Source: Janthinobacterium tructae (GTDB taxonomy: Bacteria > Pseudomonadota > Gammaproteobacteria > Burkholderiales > Burkholderiaceae_D). From it: DNA of 64,000 nt. The notes under the pieces are model-generated. The model had not been told where the DNA came from. It made no database searches and saw only the letters and a list, made by a program, of their open reading frames with translations. Position 1 is the first letter of the stretch, and each line of letters starts with the position of its first letter. Location of the stretch: NCBI RefSeq assembly GCF_006517255.1, contig NZ_CP041185.1, positions 6,076,001 to 6,140,000 of the forward strand. Direction: 5' to 3'. Of this stretch, positions 39,297-49,314 are shown one piece after another. The position numbers were made by a program, and so were the translations under genes.

Positions 39297-39339
39297 CTGT
39301 GCGGGCCGCGCGCGGCAGCCGCATACTGAAGGGATGAAC

Positions 39340-40761
39340 ATGAGCGCGCATTTGAATCTGTACGAGCACCTGGCCAACGAGCTGGGCGCCCTGATCGACT
39401 CGCGCGTGTTCGCGCCCGGCGACCGCCTGCCGTCGATCCGCCACCTGGCGCAGCAAAAGCGCATTTCCGTCAGCACGGTGATGCAAGCCTTGCGCCTGAT
39501 GGAAGACCGGGGGCAGGTCGATGCGCGGCCCCAGTCCGGCTATTTCGTGCGCCACCGGGCGCCGCGCCGCCCGTGCAGTGCCGACGCCCAGCATTTGAAG
39601 GAGCCGGCCTTTGTCGGCATCAACAATCTGTTGATGCGCGTACTGAAAGACAATGAAACGGCGAATATCGTGCAGCTGGGCACGGCCTGGCCGCCGGACG
39701 AGATACTGCCCGTCAAGCGCATGCAGCGCACCATCAGCGCGGTGGCGCGGCGCGAACCCGCGTTATTGAGCAAGGTCAGCTGCTACGACGTCAGCGAAGG
39801 CAATTTCCTGCGCCAGGTGACGCGCCGCGCGCTGGACTGGGGCAAGCTGGACCCGCACGAGATCGTCGTGACGAATTCCTGCACGGAAGCGATCAGCCTG
39901 TGCCTGCGCGCCGTGGCCAGGCCGGGCGACACCATCGCCATCGAGTCGGCCACGTATTTCGTGCTGCTGCAGATGATAGAAAGTCTGGGCATGAAGGCGC
40001 TGGAAATTCCCACCGACCCGAAGACGGGACCTTCGCTCGATGCGCTGGAGCTGGCCCTGCGCGCCGGCCTCGTGCAAGCGTGTCTGTTCGTGCCGAATGC
40101 GAACAACCCGCTCGGTTGCGTCATGCCGGAAGCAAACAAGAAGCGGCTGGCGGGCCTGCTGTCGGAATTCAATATTCCGCTGGTGGAAGACGATGTATAT
40201 GGTGACCTGTGCTTTGCGCCGCAGCGTCCCTGGCCCGTGAAGGCTTACGACACGAGCGGCAACGTCTTGCTGTGCTCCTCGTTTTCCAAGGCGATCACGC
40301 CCGCCTCGCGCGTGGGCTATGTGCTGGCCGGGCGCTTCGCGCAGGAGGTGGCCTTGCTCAAAACCGTGTCGAGCGGTGCCACCAGCCATTTCTTCCAGGC
40401 CGTGCTGGCCGATTTTTTGGAAGGCAGCAGCTACGACCAGCAGCTGCGCAAGATGCGGCGCACCCTGGTACAGCGCATCGCCCGCATGTCCGACGCCGTG
40501 GCGGCCAGTTTTCCGGCCGAGTGCATGCTGTCCGAGCCGCAGGGCGGTTTCGTGCTGTGGGTGCAGATGCCGCCGCAAGTCGATGCGCTGGCCCTGCATG
40601 GCCAGGCCATCGCCGACGGCGTGGCGTATATGCCGGGCCAGCTGTTCTCGGCCTCGGGCAAGTTCAGCAATTATCTGCGCCTCAATTGCGGCAATGCGTG
40701 GACGCCGCGCATCGAGCAGGCGATTGGCCGCCTGGGCCGCCTGGTGCATGAGGCCTTGTAA
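39340..40761 (+). CDS. MocR-type regulator (GntR HTH fused to aminotransferase fold)
   Basis: 473 residues. A GntR winged helix (about 5-75, GDRLPSIRHLAQQKRISVSTV) is linked to an aminotransferase-like domain with PLP lysine K317 in SSFSKAITPASRVGY, PNANNPLG and EDDVYGDLCF. It is a paralogue of the MocR at 6913 with the same architecture. ATG 39340 was chosen because GAAGGG is 6 bp upstream; at ATG 39334 the same site would be too close. It probably regulates the divergent DUF2917-epimerase pair. Confidence 0.9.
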   Translation: MSAHLNLYEHLANELGALIDSRVFAPGDRLPSIRHLAQQKRISVSTVMQALRLMEDRGQVDARPQSGYFVRHRAPRRPCSADAQHLKEPAFVGINNLLMRVLKDNETANIVQLGTAWPPDEILPVKRMQRTISAVARREPALLSKVSCYDVSEGNFLRQVTRRALDWGKLDPHEIVVTNSCTEAISLCLRAVARPGDTIAIESATYFVLLQMIESLGMKALEIPTDPKTGPSLDALELALRAGLVQACLFVPNANNPLGCVMPEANKKRLAGLLSEFNIPLVEDDVYGDLCFAPQRPWPVKAYDTSGNVLLCSSFSKAITPASRVGYVLAGRFAQEVALLKTVSSGATSHFFQAVLADFLEGSSYDQQLRKMRRTLVQRIARMSDAVAASFPAECMLSEPQGGFVLWVQMPPQVDALALHGQAIADGVAYMPGQLFSASGKFSNYLRLNCGNAWTPRIEQAIGRLGRLVHEAL

Positions 40762-40779
40762 CTATTGTCTGCGTTTCAG

Positions 40780-40816
40780 TCCCTGTTTTTCACCGTTCGC
40801 TCCCTGTTTTTCGCCG
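40780..40816. repeat. Direct repeat, 21-bp period, upstream of a small exported protein gene
   Basis: TCCCTGTTTTTCaCCG (40780-40795) recurs as TCCCTGTTTTTCgCCG (40801-40816), two helical turns apart. This spacing suits a dimeric regulator binding one DNA face, or it may be a simple duplication. Confidence 0.4.
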
Positions 40817-40910
40817 CTGGTCGCAAGCCGGTGGCGTTGTTTGTCGCCGTTGGCTAAAGTACCACCATACCAGCAGCAGTCAACGACGCAAACTAACCAG
40901 GAGTCACATC

Positions 40911-41114
40911 ATGCACGCACTGAAAAACATGGAAATCACCTTTGTCGCCGCCGCCATCATCGCCATCGGCGCCAGCTTCGCCACCGCCGGCGCGAACACC
41001 GTGGAAGTGAGCGCCAGCAGCACCGTGATCGCTCAGGCTGTCGACAGCACCATGCCTGTCGTCACCGTCAGCGCCCGCCGCCTGACCGCTGCCGAAAAAG
41101 CCGCGTTTATCTGA
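40911..41114 (+). CDS. Small exported protein of unknown function
   Basis: 67 residues. A perfect AGGAG ribosome site precedes the ATG and the N-terminal 28 residues form a signal peptide (hydrophobic TFVAAAIIAIGASFATAGA). The mature part is short and ends VVTVSARRLTAAEKAAFI; a terminal V-T-x-x-R-L-T-A-A-E-K pattern is, from memory, recurrent in small exported proteins of Oxalobacteraceae. No function is known to me. It lies between the second MocR and serS, with the 21-bp direct repeat upstream. Confidence 0.7.
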   Translation: MHALKNMEITFVAAAIIAIGASFATAGANTVEVSASSTVIAQAVDSTMPVVTVSARRLTAAEKAAFI

Positions 41115-41215
41115 GCACCGGTTGTAAAGCGGGCGCGAGTGCCTGGCCAGGCCGCCATGACGATGGTGGACCGTGCGCAAAACTCATCGAAGTGAACAGG
41201 GTCTTGGTACAATGA

Positions 41216-42538
<1,323 letters not shown>

Positions 42539-42616
42539 AAATAGTCCTTTTCTTTTTGTTGCGGGCTGCTATAATCTTGCCTTCTCGCAGCAATGCGAGG
42601 AAAGACCGCAGTAAAT

Positions 42617-42708
<92 letters not shown>

Positions 42709-42718
42709 ACAAATAGAG

Positions 42719-42744
42719 AAAGCTCCCGCAAGGGAGCTTTTTTT
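42719..42744 (+). terminator. Terminator of tRNA-Ser copy 1
   Basis: AAAGCTCCC-GCAA-GGGAGCTTT hairpin followed by T residues, 12 bp after the tRNA. Confidence 0.93.
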
Positions 42745-42764
42745 ATTTGTGCCGGCGGAAAGGA

Positions 42765-42834
42765 GTACGCCCCCTGCGGGGCGTACGCGTGGGATTCGAA
42801 GCCCCGCGCATATTTGCGCGGGGCTCTCCGAATC
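42765..42834. other. Two strong hairpins between the tRNA-Ser copies
   Basis: GTACGCCCC-CTGC-GGGGCGTAC (42765-42786) is a perfect 9-bp stem. GCCCCGCGC...GCGCGGGGC (42801-42824) is a second perfect 9-bp stem, enclosed by GATTCG (42793-42798) and CGAATC (42829-42834). No T tract follows either. They may be REP-like or structured spacer RNA. Confidence 0.6.
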
Positions 42835-42930
42835 GCCCATATAGGTTTTGGTTTTAATTGCCAGCCCTCAGTTGCAAATCGCCAATAAAACCCCTACCCA
42901 ACCCAACAACACCCATGCTAAAATAGCGCC

Positions 42931-42960
42931 TCATTCAAACCGGCACGCCAGTTTGAATGA
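42931..42960. promoter_or_regulatory. Perfect inverted repeat just before tRNA-Ser copy 2
   Basis: TCATTCAAAC-10-GTTTGAATGA, ending 16 bp before the mature tRNA. It would fold in the 5' leader of the pre-tRNA or act as an operator; TAAAAT at 42919-42924 is a possible -10. Confidence 0.5.
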
Positions 42961-42976
42961 ATAGACCGCAGTAAAC

Positions 42977-43068
<92 letters not shown>

Positions 43069-43079
43069 ATACATAGAAG

Positions 43080-43104
43080 AAGCTCCCGCAAGGGAGCTTT
43101 TTTT
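43080..43104 (+). terminator. Terminator of tRNA-Ser copy 2
   Basis: AAGCTCCC-GCAA-GGGAGCTT hairpin with T run, the same element as after copy 1. Confidence 0.92.
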
Positions 43105-43693
43105 ATACCCACGACATATGCAAGCCACCAGCGCAACAATGCAGGTAGAAAAACCGCCCAAAGCGCGCAGCGCAAGGCGTTTTTCCTCCGTTCAGGCTTT
43201 GAAAGCCAGCGCCGCCACGAACGCAAGCTAGTGCACCAGCCTCGCCACCGCAAACCTTCAAACCAGCAACATCCGTTTTCATCCCCCCGACATCCACCTT
43301 GATGCCAGCCACATCAACCTTCAAATCAGCAACATCCAGTTTTACACCAGCCATGTCTTTTGCGAGTGCGTTGACCTGCTCGTCCATGGTGCCATTCTCC
43401 GTGCGTTTCATTCCATGCTCCTCGCTTTTTTTACCCCTGTCAAACAGTGTCCCGAGGGTATCGTGCATGGCCCTGCTATTCTTTGCCAAGCGTTGCGCCA
43501 GTGCCGTCGCGCGCTGCAGGTCGACTATTCCTTCGCCCTGTAGCTGGTCCGTGGCAGTCTGTAACGCGACGGCGATCTGTTCGCCGGGGCTGGCCGCAAC
43601 CTGCAGCCATGCATCGATCTTGCGCTGGCGTGCCTGTCGCTCCAGCGCATCAGGCCGCACCCTTGTATCGCTCAGCTTGTGCATGCTGTTCAT
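43103..43693 (-). CDS. Heptad-repeat coiled-coil protein, C terminus probably degenerate
   Basis: 196 residues. The first about 95 residues are alpha-helical and charged; residues about 108-145 are a regular heptad array (VKLDVAD, LKVDVAG, IKVDVGG, MKTDVAG, LKV) encoded by a 21-bp near-repeat, as in short trimeric coiled coils. After LKV the sequence turns into a Gly/Cys-rich tail unlike the rest. Shifting one base there gives a helix-like tail, a TAG at 43228-43230, then a hydrophobic stretch ending at TGA 43192-43194, suggesting a lost C-terminal membrane helix. The start at 43693 has GAGGA upstream. Function unknown; the last about 50 residues may not be native. Confidence 0.6.
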   Translation of the reverse strand: MNSMHKLSDTRVRPDALERQARQRKIDAWLQVAASPGEQIAVALQTATDQLQGEGIVDLQRATALAQRLAKNSRAMHDTLGTLFDRGKKSEEHGMKRTENGTMDEQVNALAKDMAGVKLDVADLKVDVAGIKVDVGGMKTDVAGLKVCGGEAGALACVRGGAGFQSLNGGKTPCAARFGRFFYLHCCAGGLHMSWV

Positions 43694-43825
43694 GCCGCGT
43701 CCTCTTCGCCGGGGGCCTATGCCGATGCTGTCCACGCTACCCCTCGCCATCGCCGCCCACCTTGACCCCGCTCAGCCTATGGTAATCTACCGTATCCCAT
43801 CCCGCCCTCATACCAAAGCAAAGCA

Positions 43826-44884
43826 ATGAGCCGATTCTGGAGCACCATCGTCAGCGAGCTGACCCCCTACATCCCCGGCGAGCAGCCGAAACTGCCCGAC
43901 CTGGTCAAACTCAACACCAACGAAAATCCCTACGGCCCGTCGCCGCAGGTGCTGGCCGCGCTGCACGAAGCAGCCAACGACAGCCTGCGCCTCTACCCGG
44001 ACCCGTCCGCCAGCGAATTGAAGCAAACCCTGGCCGACTACCACGGCTTGAATAGCGCGCAAGTGTTCGTCGGCAATGGTTCCGACGAAGTGCTGGCGCT
44101 GGCCTTCATGGCCTTGCTCAAGCACGATGCGCCGCTGCTGTTCCCCGACATCAGCTACAGCTTCTACCCCGTGTATTGCAAACTGTATGGCATCGATTAC
44201 CGCACGGTAGCGCTCGACGACGCCATGCGCATCCGCCCGGAAGACTACCAGGGGCCGTGCGGTGCCATCATCTTCCCCAATCCCAACGCGCCGACCGGGG
44301 TGGACTTGCCGCTGGCTGGCGTGGAAGCGATGCTGCGCGACCATCCCGACGCGGTGGTGGTGGTCGATGAAGCGTATGTGGATTTCGGCGGGGAAAGCGC
44401 CGTGGCCCTGGTCGAGCGTTATCCGAACTTGCTGGTGGTGCAGACGTTCTCGAAATCGCGCTCCTTGGCCGGCTTGCGCGTCGGTTGTGCCTTCGGGCAT
44501 GCAGACCTGATCGAGGCGCTGGAAAGAGTCAAGAACAGTTTCAACTCGTATCCGCTGGACCGGCTGGCGCTGGCCGGCGCCGTCGCCTCGCTGCACGACG
44601 AAGCGTATTTCCAGCAGACGCGCCAGGCCGTCATCGCCAGCCGCGAACAGCTGGCGGCAGACTTGACTGAGTTGGGCTTCGAGGTGCTGCCTTCGGTGGC
44701 CAATTTCGTCTTTGCCCGCCACCCGCAGCACGACGCGGCGCAATTGGCGGCCGGCTTGCGCGCCCGCTGCGTCATCGTGCGCCATTTCAATGCACCGCGC
44801 ATCAGTCAGTATTTGCGCATCAGCATCGGCAACGTAGGCGAGTGCGCAGCCCTGATGGCTGCCTTGCGCGAGCTGTTGTCGTGA
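43826..44884 (+). CDS. hisC: Histidinol-phosphate aminotransferase
   Basis: 352 residues. A fold-type I PLP aminotransferase of the HisC group: [14 protein letters not shown] near the start, [30 protein letters not shown] lysine K210 in [14 protein letters not shown], and the terminal RISIGN arginine. It converts imidazole acetol phosphate to histidinol phosphate in histidine synthesis. No other his genes are in the window, so it lies outside the main his operon; a role with aromatic or other amino acids cannot be excluded. A 15-bp-stem hairpin follows. Confidence 0.92.
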   Translation: MSRFWSTIVSELTPYIPGEQPKLPDLVKLNTNENPYGPSPQVLAALHEAANDSLRLYPDPSASELKQTLADYHGLNSAQVFVGNGSDEVLALAFMALLKHDAPLLFPDISYSFYPVYCKLYGIDYRTVALDDAMRIRPEDYQGPCGAIIFPNPNAPTGVDLPLAGVEAMLRDHPDAVVVVDEAYVDFGGESAVALVERYPNLLVVQTFSKSRSLAGLRVGCAFGHADLIEALERVKNSFNSYPLDRLALAGAVASLHDEAYFQQTRQAVIASREQLAADLTELGFEVLPSVANFVFARHPQHDAAQLAAGLRARCVIVRHFNAPRISQYLRISIGNVGECAALMAALRELLS

Positions 44885-44890
44885 TGGCAG

Positions 44891-44922
44891 GCCTGGTACG
44901 GCTGCGGGCAGCCGTACCAGGC
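44891..44922. terminator. Hairpin between hisC and the PEP-CTERM gene
   Basis: GCCTGGTACGGCTGC and its exact inverse, separated by 2 bp, between convergent genes. T tracts are short, so termination strength is uncertain. Confidence 0.65.
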
Positions 44923-44932
44923 GCCAGTTTGA

Positions 44933-45586
44933 TTACTGCAGGTTGGCCCGGCGGCGGCGCGCCATAAAGCCGAGCAAGCCCAGGCCGCCCAGCAGCATGC
45001 CGTAAGTGGCTGGCTCCGGTACGGCCGACACGGACAGGTTATTGATGGTTGGCCAGATACCGATCTGTCCGGCGGTGCTGACGGCCAGGTCGGAGAACGC
45101 ACCCGACGACACGAAGCCGATAAACGAGGCTTGCGTCGGCAGGGCCAGCTCGTAGGTGAGCAGTTCGCCCAGCGCATTGCGCGCTGTCAGCGTGATGCTC
45201 TGGCCATTGGCATACTCGCCGGATAAGTTCGATCCGAAGAAGTATCCCCCTACACCGCGTACGGCGCTGGAAAAGTTGGAGAACAACACGCTGTCGTTAC
45301 GGTTGTTCGTACTCAGCCAGTTGTCGCTGCCCGTGCCCGCGCCATACAGGATGGGCGAGACGCCAACGCTGCTTGCCGTGTAGGCGTAGCTGCCGGCGCT
45401 ACGGTTCAGCGGCCCGCCAAGCGCATCGATGGGTAAATCATCAAAGGTATCGACGCCGGTATTGCCGACCGCTGCCAGATAGGCGGACTGGCTGGTAAAG
45501 ACCGTGATGTCTGCCTGTGCGGCGCTGGCGGCGAATAGCAGGACGGCGGCGCTGATGATTTTCAGGCGGGGGAATGTGGTTTGCAA
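44933..45586 (-). CDS. PEP-CTERM sorted exported protein
   Basis: 217 residues. A signal peptide (about 1-23, ending ASAAQA) precedes a beta-rich domain (FDDLP, GVGGYFFGSNLSG) and a C-terminal sorting tag VPEPATYGMLLGGLG with a short hydrophobic helix and an RRRR tail, the PEP-CTERM signal processed by exosortase. Such proteins are exported with extracellular polysaccharide. The start is a TTG at 45586, chosen because AGGAG lies 6 bp upstream and no ATG is well placed. No exosortase or polysaccharide genes are in the window. Confidence 0.87.
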   Translation of the reverse strand: MQTTFPRLKIISAAVLLFAASAAQADITVFTSQSAYLAAVGNTGVDTFDDLPIDALGGPLNRSAGSYAYTASSVGVSPILYGAGTGSDNWLSTNNRNDSVLFSNFSSAVRGVGGYFFGSNLSGEYANGQSITLTARNALGELLTYELALPTQASFIGFVSSGAFSDLAVSTAGQIGIWPTINNLSVSAVPEPATYGMLLGGLGLLGFMARRRRANLQ

Positions 45587-45655
45587 GATTGACTCCTTAA
45601 CAGGGATGGGGAAAAGGACAGCGGCACTGTGCATTGAAATTCCTAATGCTAAATC

Positions 45656-45684
45656 AATATAATATTTGCTAGAAAAAAATGCAA
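45656..45684 (-). promoter_or_regulatory. Probable promoter of the PEP-CTERM gene
   Basis: On the minus strand TTGCAT (45684-45679), 17 bp, TATATT (45661-45656), about 70 bp before the start, in an AT-rich stretch. Confidence 0.5.
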
Positions 45685-45849
45685 TACAAAGTTTCTTTAT
45701 GATAATTTCCGTCTTGTATGGTTGAAATGCGGATGTTCCCCAATCGCCACCGCTGGCGCGGCCATGATGGCCAGATGGCCGCGCCATGCTGCCGTCACGC
45801 GCCATTTGTGCAACAATAATCGGATTCATACCTCGACAGGACGGACAAT

Positions 45850-46719
45850 ATGGCAAAAGTGGCATTCATCGGTTTGGGCGTCATGGGTTTCCCCATGGCA
45901 GGCCATCTGGCGGCGGGCGGGCATGACGTCACCGTGTACAACCGCAACCCGGCCCGCGCGGCCGCCTGGCTGGAGCAGCACAAGGGCAACAGCGCCGCCA
46001 CGCCGGCCGCCGCTGCCGCGGGCGCCGAGTTCGTGTTTACGTGCATCGGCAACGATAACGACCTGTACCAGGTGATCCTGGAAGAGGGCGGCTTGCTGTC
46101 CGCCATGGCGCCGGGCAGCATCCTGATCGACCATACGACGGCTTCCGCCGAAGCGGCGCGCACCATCCATGCGGCGGCGCAAGAGCAGGGCGTGTTCTTC
46201 CTCGACGCGCCCGTGTCCGGCGGCCAGGCGGGCGCGGAAAACGGCAAGCTGACGGTGATGGTGGGCGGCGACGCGCAAGCGTATGCGCGGGCCGAACCCG
46301 TCATCGCGCTGTTCTCGCGCGCCGTCACCTACATGGGCGCGTCCGGTTCGGGCCAGCTGACGAAGATGGTCAACCAGATCTGCATCGCCGGCCTGGTGCA
46401 GGCGCTGAGCGAAGGCATCGCCTTCGCAGAAAACGCGGGCCTGGACGCGGCGCTGGTGGTGGACGTCATTTCCAAGGGCGCGGCGCAGTCGTGGCAGCTG
46501 GAAAACCGGGGCAAGACCATGATCGAACGCAAGTTCGACTTCGGTTTCGCCGTTGACCTGATGCGCAAGGACCTCGGTATCTGCCTCGCTGAAGCCAAGC
46601 GCAACGGCAGCGACCTGCCCGTGACGACCTTGACGGACCAGTTCTATGCCGAAGTGCAGCAGGAGGGTGGCAACCGTTACGACACGTCCAGTCTGATTAC
46701 CCGCTTGAACAAAAAGTAA
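45850..46719 (+). CDS. NAD(P)-dependent beta-hydroxyacid dehydrogenase
   Basis: 289 residues, 3-hydroxyisobutyrate/tartronate-semialdehyde reductase family. The N-terminal Rossmann motif FIGLGVMGFPMAGHL, the substrate loop DAPVSGGQAGAENG, and catalytic K172 with N175 (TKMVNQ) are all present. N31-R32 after the second strand favours NADP over NAD, as in glyoxylate or succinic semialdehyde reductases. The physiological substrate is not readable and no pathway partner is adjacent. A short hairpin follows. Confidence 0.88.
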   Translation: MAKVAFIGLGVMGFPMAGHLAAGGHDVTVYNRNPARAAAWLEQHKGNSAATPAAAAAGAEFVFTCIGNDNDLYQVILEEGGLLSAMAPGSILIDHTTASAEAARTIHAAAQEQGVFFLDAPVSGGQAGAENGKLTVMVGGDAQAYARAEPVIALFSRAVTYMGASGSGQLTKMVNQICIAGLVQALSEGIAFAENAGLDAALVVDVISKGAAQSWQLENRGKTMIERKFDFGFAVDLMRKDLGICLAEAKRNGSDLPVTTLTDQFYAEVQQEGGNRYDTSSLITRLNKK

Positions 46720-46742
46720 GCCCTTAGGCTCATAAGTACAAG

Positions 46743-46775
46743 AACGGCGCGTCCCTGCAAAGGGCCGCGCCGTTT
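46743..46775 (+). terminator. Terminator after the beta-hydroxyacid dehydrogenase gene
   Basis: AACGGCGCG...CGCGCCGTT stem with a short T run, 24 bp after the stop. Confidence 0.7.
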
Positions 46776-46928
46776 GTCGTTTACGGGGGGTAAAAATAAA
46801 AAAACGTCAGTTTCCGGAACATCCGGTTTCGATTTTCATGGAAAAGCATGGACTTCGCTAGCTCATCGTGTATTATTAAAAAACGAGATGAAATGTCCCA
46901 ATTTTTAAAACATTATGAGCGGACCCGC

Positions 46929-47993
46929 ATGAAAACCAACTCCTCAGCGATAACACGCGTTGTCGACAAGAACATTCCCTACCTGTCTTCCGCCGTTGCC
47001 ATCTGGCGCCCCCGCGCCGTGCTGCGCAGCTGGCCCGGCGTGGCCATCGCGCTGGTGATCGCCCTGTCTGCTACCTTTATTTCCAGCAATTACGGCGGCC
47101 CGCAACTGCTGTATGCGCTGTTCTTCGGCCTGGCCTTCCACTTCCTCGCGTCCGATCCCACCTGCAAGCCCGGCATCGAATTTTGCAGCAAGATCCTGCT
47201 GCGCACGGGCGTGGCCCTGCTGGGCGCGCGCATCACCTTCAACCAGATCGCTTCCGTAGGCGTAACGCCATTATTGATCGTCGTCGGCGGCCTGGTGGCG
47301 ACCTTGGGCTTTGGCTACCTGCTGGCCAAGTGGCTGAAACGCCCCATCACGGAAGGCATTTTGTCGGGTGGCTCGGTCGCCATCTGCGGCGCCTCGGCCG
47401 CGCTGGCCATCTCGGCCGTGCTGCCGCAAACCAAGGAAAACGAAAAGTTCACGCTGCTGACGGTGGTGGGCGTGACGTCGCTGTCGACCCTGGCCATGAT
47501 TGTTTACCCGCTGCTGGTCAAGCTGCTGGGCTTTGACCCGACGGAAGCGGGCGTCTTCATCGGCGGCACCATCCACGACGTGGCGCAAGTGGTGGGCGCC
47601 GGCTATCTGGTGAGCAACCACACGGGCGACGTGGCCACCTTCGTGAAACTGACGCGTGTCGCTTGCCTCGTGCCCGTCGTGCTGGGCCTGTCGATCATGT
47701 TCAAGCGCAAGGATGGCAAGAGCGAAGTCGATGCGCCGCCGCTGGTGCCGTTTTTCCTGATCGGTTTTGTGTGGCTGGTGATTACCAACAGCCTGGGCCT
47801 GATCCCGCAGGAAGTGAATGGCTGGATCAACAATGCCTCGCGCGCCTGTCTGGTCATTGCGATTGCCGCGCTGGGCGTGAAAACATCGTTCCAGTCGCTG
47901 GCCTCGCTGGGCTGGCGTCCCGTGATCATGCTGGTGATGGAAACGGTGTGGATCGCCGCCTTCGTCGCCATCGCCGTCCTGCTGACGCGCTAA
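46929..47993 (+). CDS. YeiH family putative sulfate exporter
   Basis: 354 residues, about 10 transmembrane helices. Family blocks: GIEFCSKILLRTGVALLGARI, ILSGGSVAICGASAALAISAVLP, FIGGTIHDVAQVVGAGY, and the C-terminal ALGVKTSFQSLASLGWRPV. YeiH proteins are annotated as sulfate or sulfite exporters by association. ATG 46929 was preferred; ATG 46893 would add 12 residues. CCGGA-ACA-TCCGG (46814-46826) upstream is a possible regulator site. The dadA gene begins 16 bp downstream, so yeiH-dadA-thiG may be one transcript. Another TauE-type exporter lies near xsc. Confidence 0.87.
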   Translation: MKTNSSAITRVVDKNIPYLSSAVAIWRPRAVLRSWPGVAIALVIALSATFISSNYGGPQLLYALFFGLAFHFLASDPTCKPGIEFCSKILLRTGVALLGARITFNQIASVGVTPLLIVVGGLVATLGFGYLLAKWLKRPITEGILSGGSVAICGASAALAISAVLPQTKENEKFTLLTVVGVTSLSTLAMIVYPLLVKLLGFDPTEAGVFIGGTIHDVAQVVGAGYLVSNHTGDVATFVKLTRVACLVPVVLGLSIMFKRKDGKSEVDAPPLVPFFLIGFVWLVITNSLGLIPQEVNGWINNASRACLVIAIAALGVKTSFQSLASLGWRPVIMLVMETVWIAAFVAIAVLLTR

Positions 47994-48009
47994 GCGAGTC
48001 GGGCCCGCC

Positions 48010-49314
48010 ATGAAGATCCTTGTCCTCGGCGCCGGCGTGGTCGGCACGGCATCGGCCTGGTATTTGCGCCAGGCGGGCCACGACGTGCGCGTGCTGGAAC
48101 GCCAGGCGGGCGCCGCGCAGGAAACCAGTTTTGCCAACGGCGGGCAGATTTCCGTCTCACACGCGGAACCGTGGGCCAATCCCGCCACCCTGCGCAAGGT
48201 GCTCACGTGGCTGGGCAAGGACGACGCGCCGCTGCTGTTCCGTCCCCGCCTTGACCCGCTGCAATGGCAGTGGGCCTTGCACTACCTGCGTGAATGCCTG
48301 CCGGCCAGGGTGTCGCGCAATATGCGCCAGATCGTCGCCCTTGCCGAGTACAGCCGGCAGAGTTTGCAGGCGCTGCGGCGCGAGACGGGCATAGCCTACG
48401 ACCACCTGGAGCGGGGCATCCTGCATTTCTATACGGAGCAGCAGGAGTTCGATAAATCGCAAGCGGGTGCCGCGCTGTTGCGCGAACTGGGCTGCCCGCG
48501 CAATACCGTCAGCGCCGATGAAGTGATCCGGCTGGAACCGGCCCTGCGCCACGCGCGCAGCCGCATCGTCGGCGGCGATTTTACGGCCAGCGACGAATCG
48601 GGCGACGTGCATCTGTTTACCACGGCCCTGGCCGCGCGCGCCGCCAAGGCCGGCGTGGATTTTCAGTTCAGCACGACGGTGACGCGCTTGCTGGCCGATG
48701 GCGAGCGCATCACGGGCGTGGAATGCATCGACGCGCAGGGCCGCCACCGCATCGAGCACGCGGATGCCGTGGTGGTGGCCATGGGCAGTTTTTCCGCACC
48801 GCTGCTGCAGCCGCTGGGCATCCGCTTGATGCTGTATCCAGGCAAGGGTTATTCCGCCACGTATCCGATCATCGACCCCGTCAGCGCGCCGTCCGTATCG
48901 CTGACGGACGATGGCCACAAATTGGTGTTTTCGCGTCTGGGATCGCGCCTGCGCGTGGCCGGTACGTGCGAGCTGAACGGCTACACGCGCGAACTCAATC
49001 CCGTGCGCTGCGCCGCCATCACGCGCCGCGTGCAAGCGCTGTTTCCCCACGCCTGCGATTACAGCGCCCCCGTCTACTGGGCCGGCTTGCGCCCCCTGAC
49101 ACCGTCGAACGTGCCGTATATCGGCGCCACGCGCTACCGCCAGCTGTTCCTCAACACGGGCCACGGCACCCTGGGCTGGACCATGGGCTGCGGCGCGGGC
49201 AGGGCGATCGCCGACCTCGTATCGGGACGGCGGCCCGACGTCGATTTTGCGTTTTGCGGCGAAGCCCCGCGGCATGAGGCCGCTTTGGTTCAACTTAGGA
49301 GAGCACCACGATGA
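48010..49314 (+). CDS. dadA: D-amino acid dehydrogenase (DadA) homologue
   Basis: 434 residues. An FAD-dependent DAO-fold enzyme: N-terminal [71 protein letters not shown], and the C-terminal [17 protein letters not shown] and [19 protein letters not shown] blocks all match DadA. It oxidises D-amino acids to 2-oxo acids plus ammonia via an imine, passing electrons to the respiratory chain. Its last bases overlap thiG (ATGA, 49311-49314). Thiamine clusters often place a glycine oxidase (ThiO, same fold) beside thiG, so this copy may serve thiazole synthesis. Confidence 0.85.
   Translation: MKILVLGAGVVGTASAWYLRQAGHDVRVLERQAGAAQETSFANGGQISVSHAEPWANPATLRKVLTWLGKDDAPLLFRPRLDPLQWQWALHYLRECLPARVSRNMRQIVALAEYSRQSLQALRRETGIAYDHLERGILHFYTEQQEFDKSQAGAALLRELGCPRNTVSADEVIRLEPALRHARSRIVGGDFTASDESGDVHLFTTALAARAAKAGVDFQFSTTVTRLLADGERITGVECIDAQGRHRIEHADAVVVAMGSFSAPLLQPLGIRLMLYPGKGYSATYPIIDPVSAPSVSLTDDGHKLVFSRLGSRLRVAGTCELNGYTRELNPVRCAAITRRVQALFPHACDYSAPVYWAGLRPLTPSNVPYIGATRYRQLFLNTGHGTLGWTMGCGAGRAIADLVSGRRPDVDFAFCGEAPRHEAALVQLRRAPR

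Noticed and set aside
47994..48009. TPP riboswitch before dadA-thiG
   Set aside because: The gap is only 16 bp, and no THI-box-like sequence is seen upstream of yeiH either.
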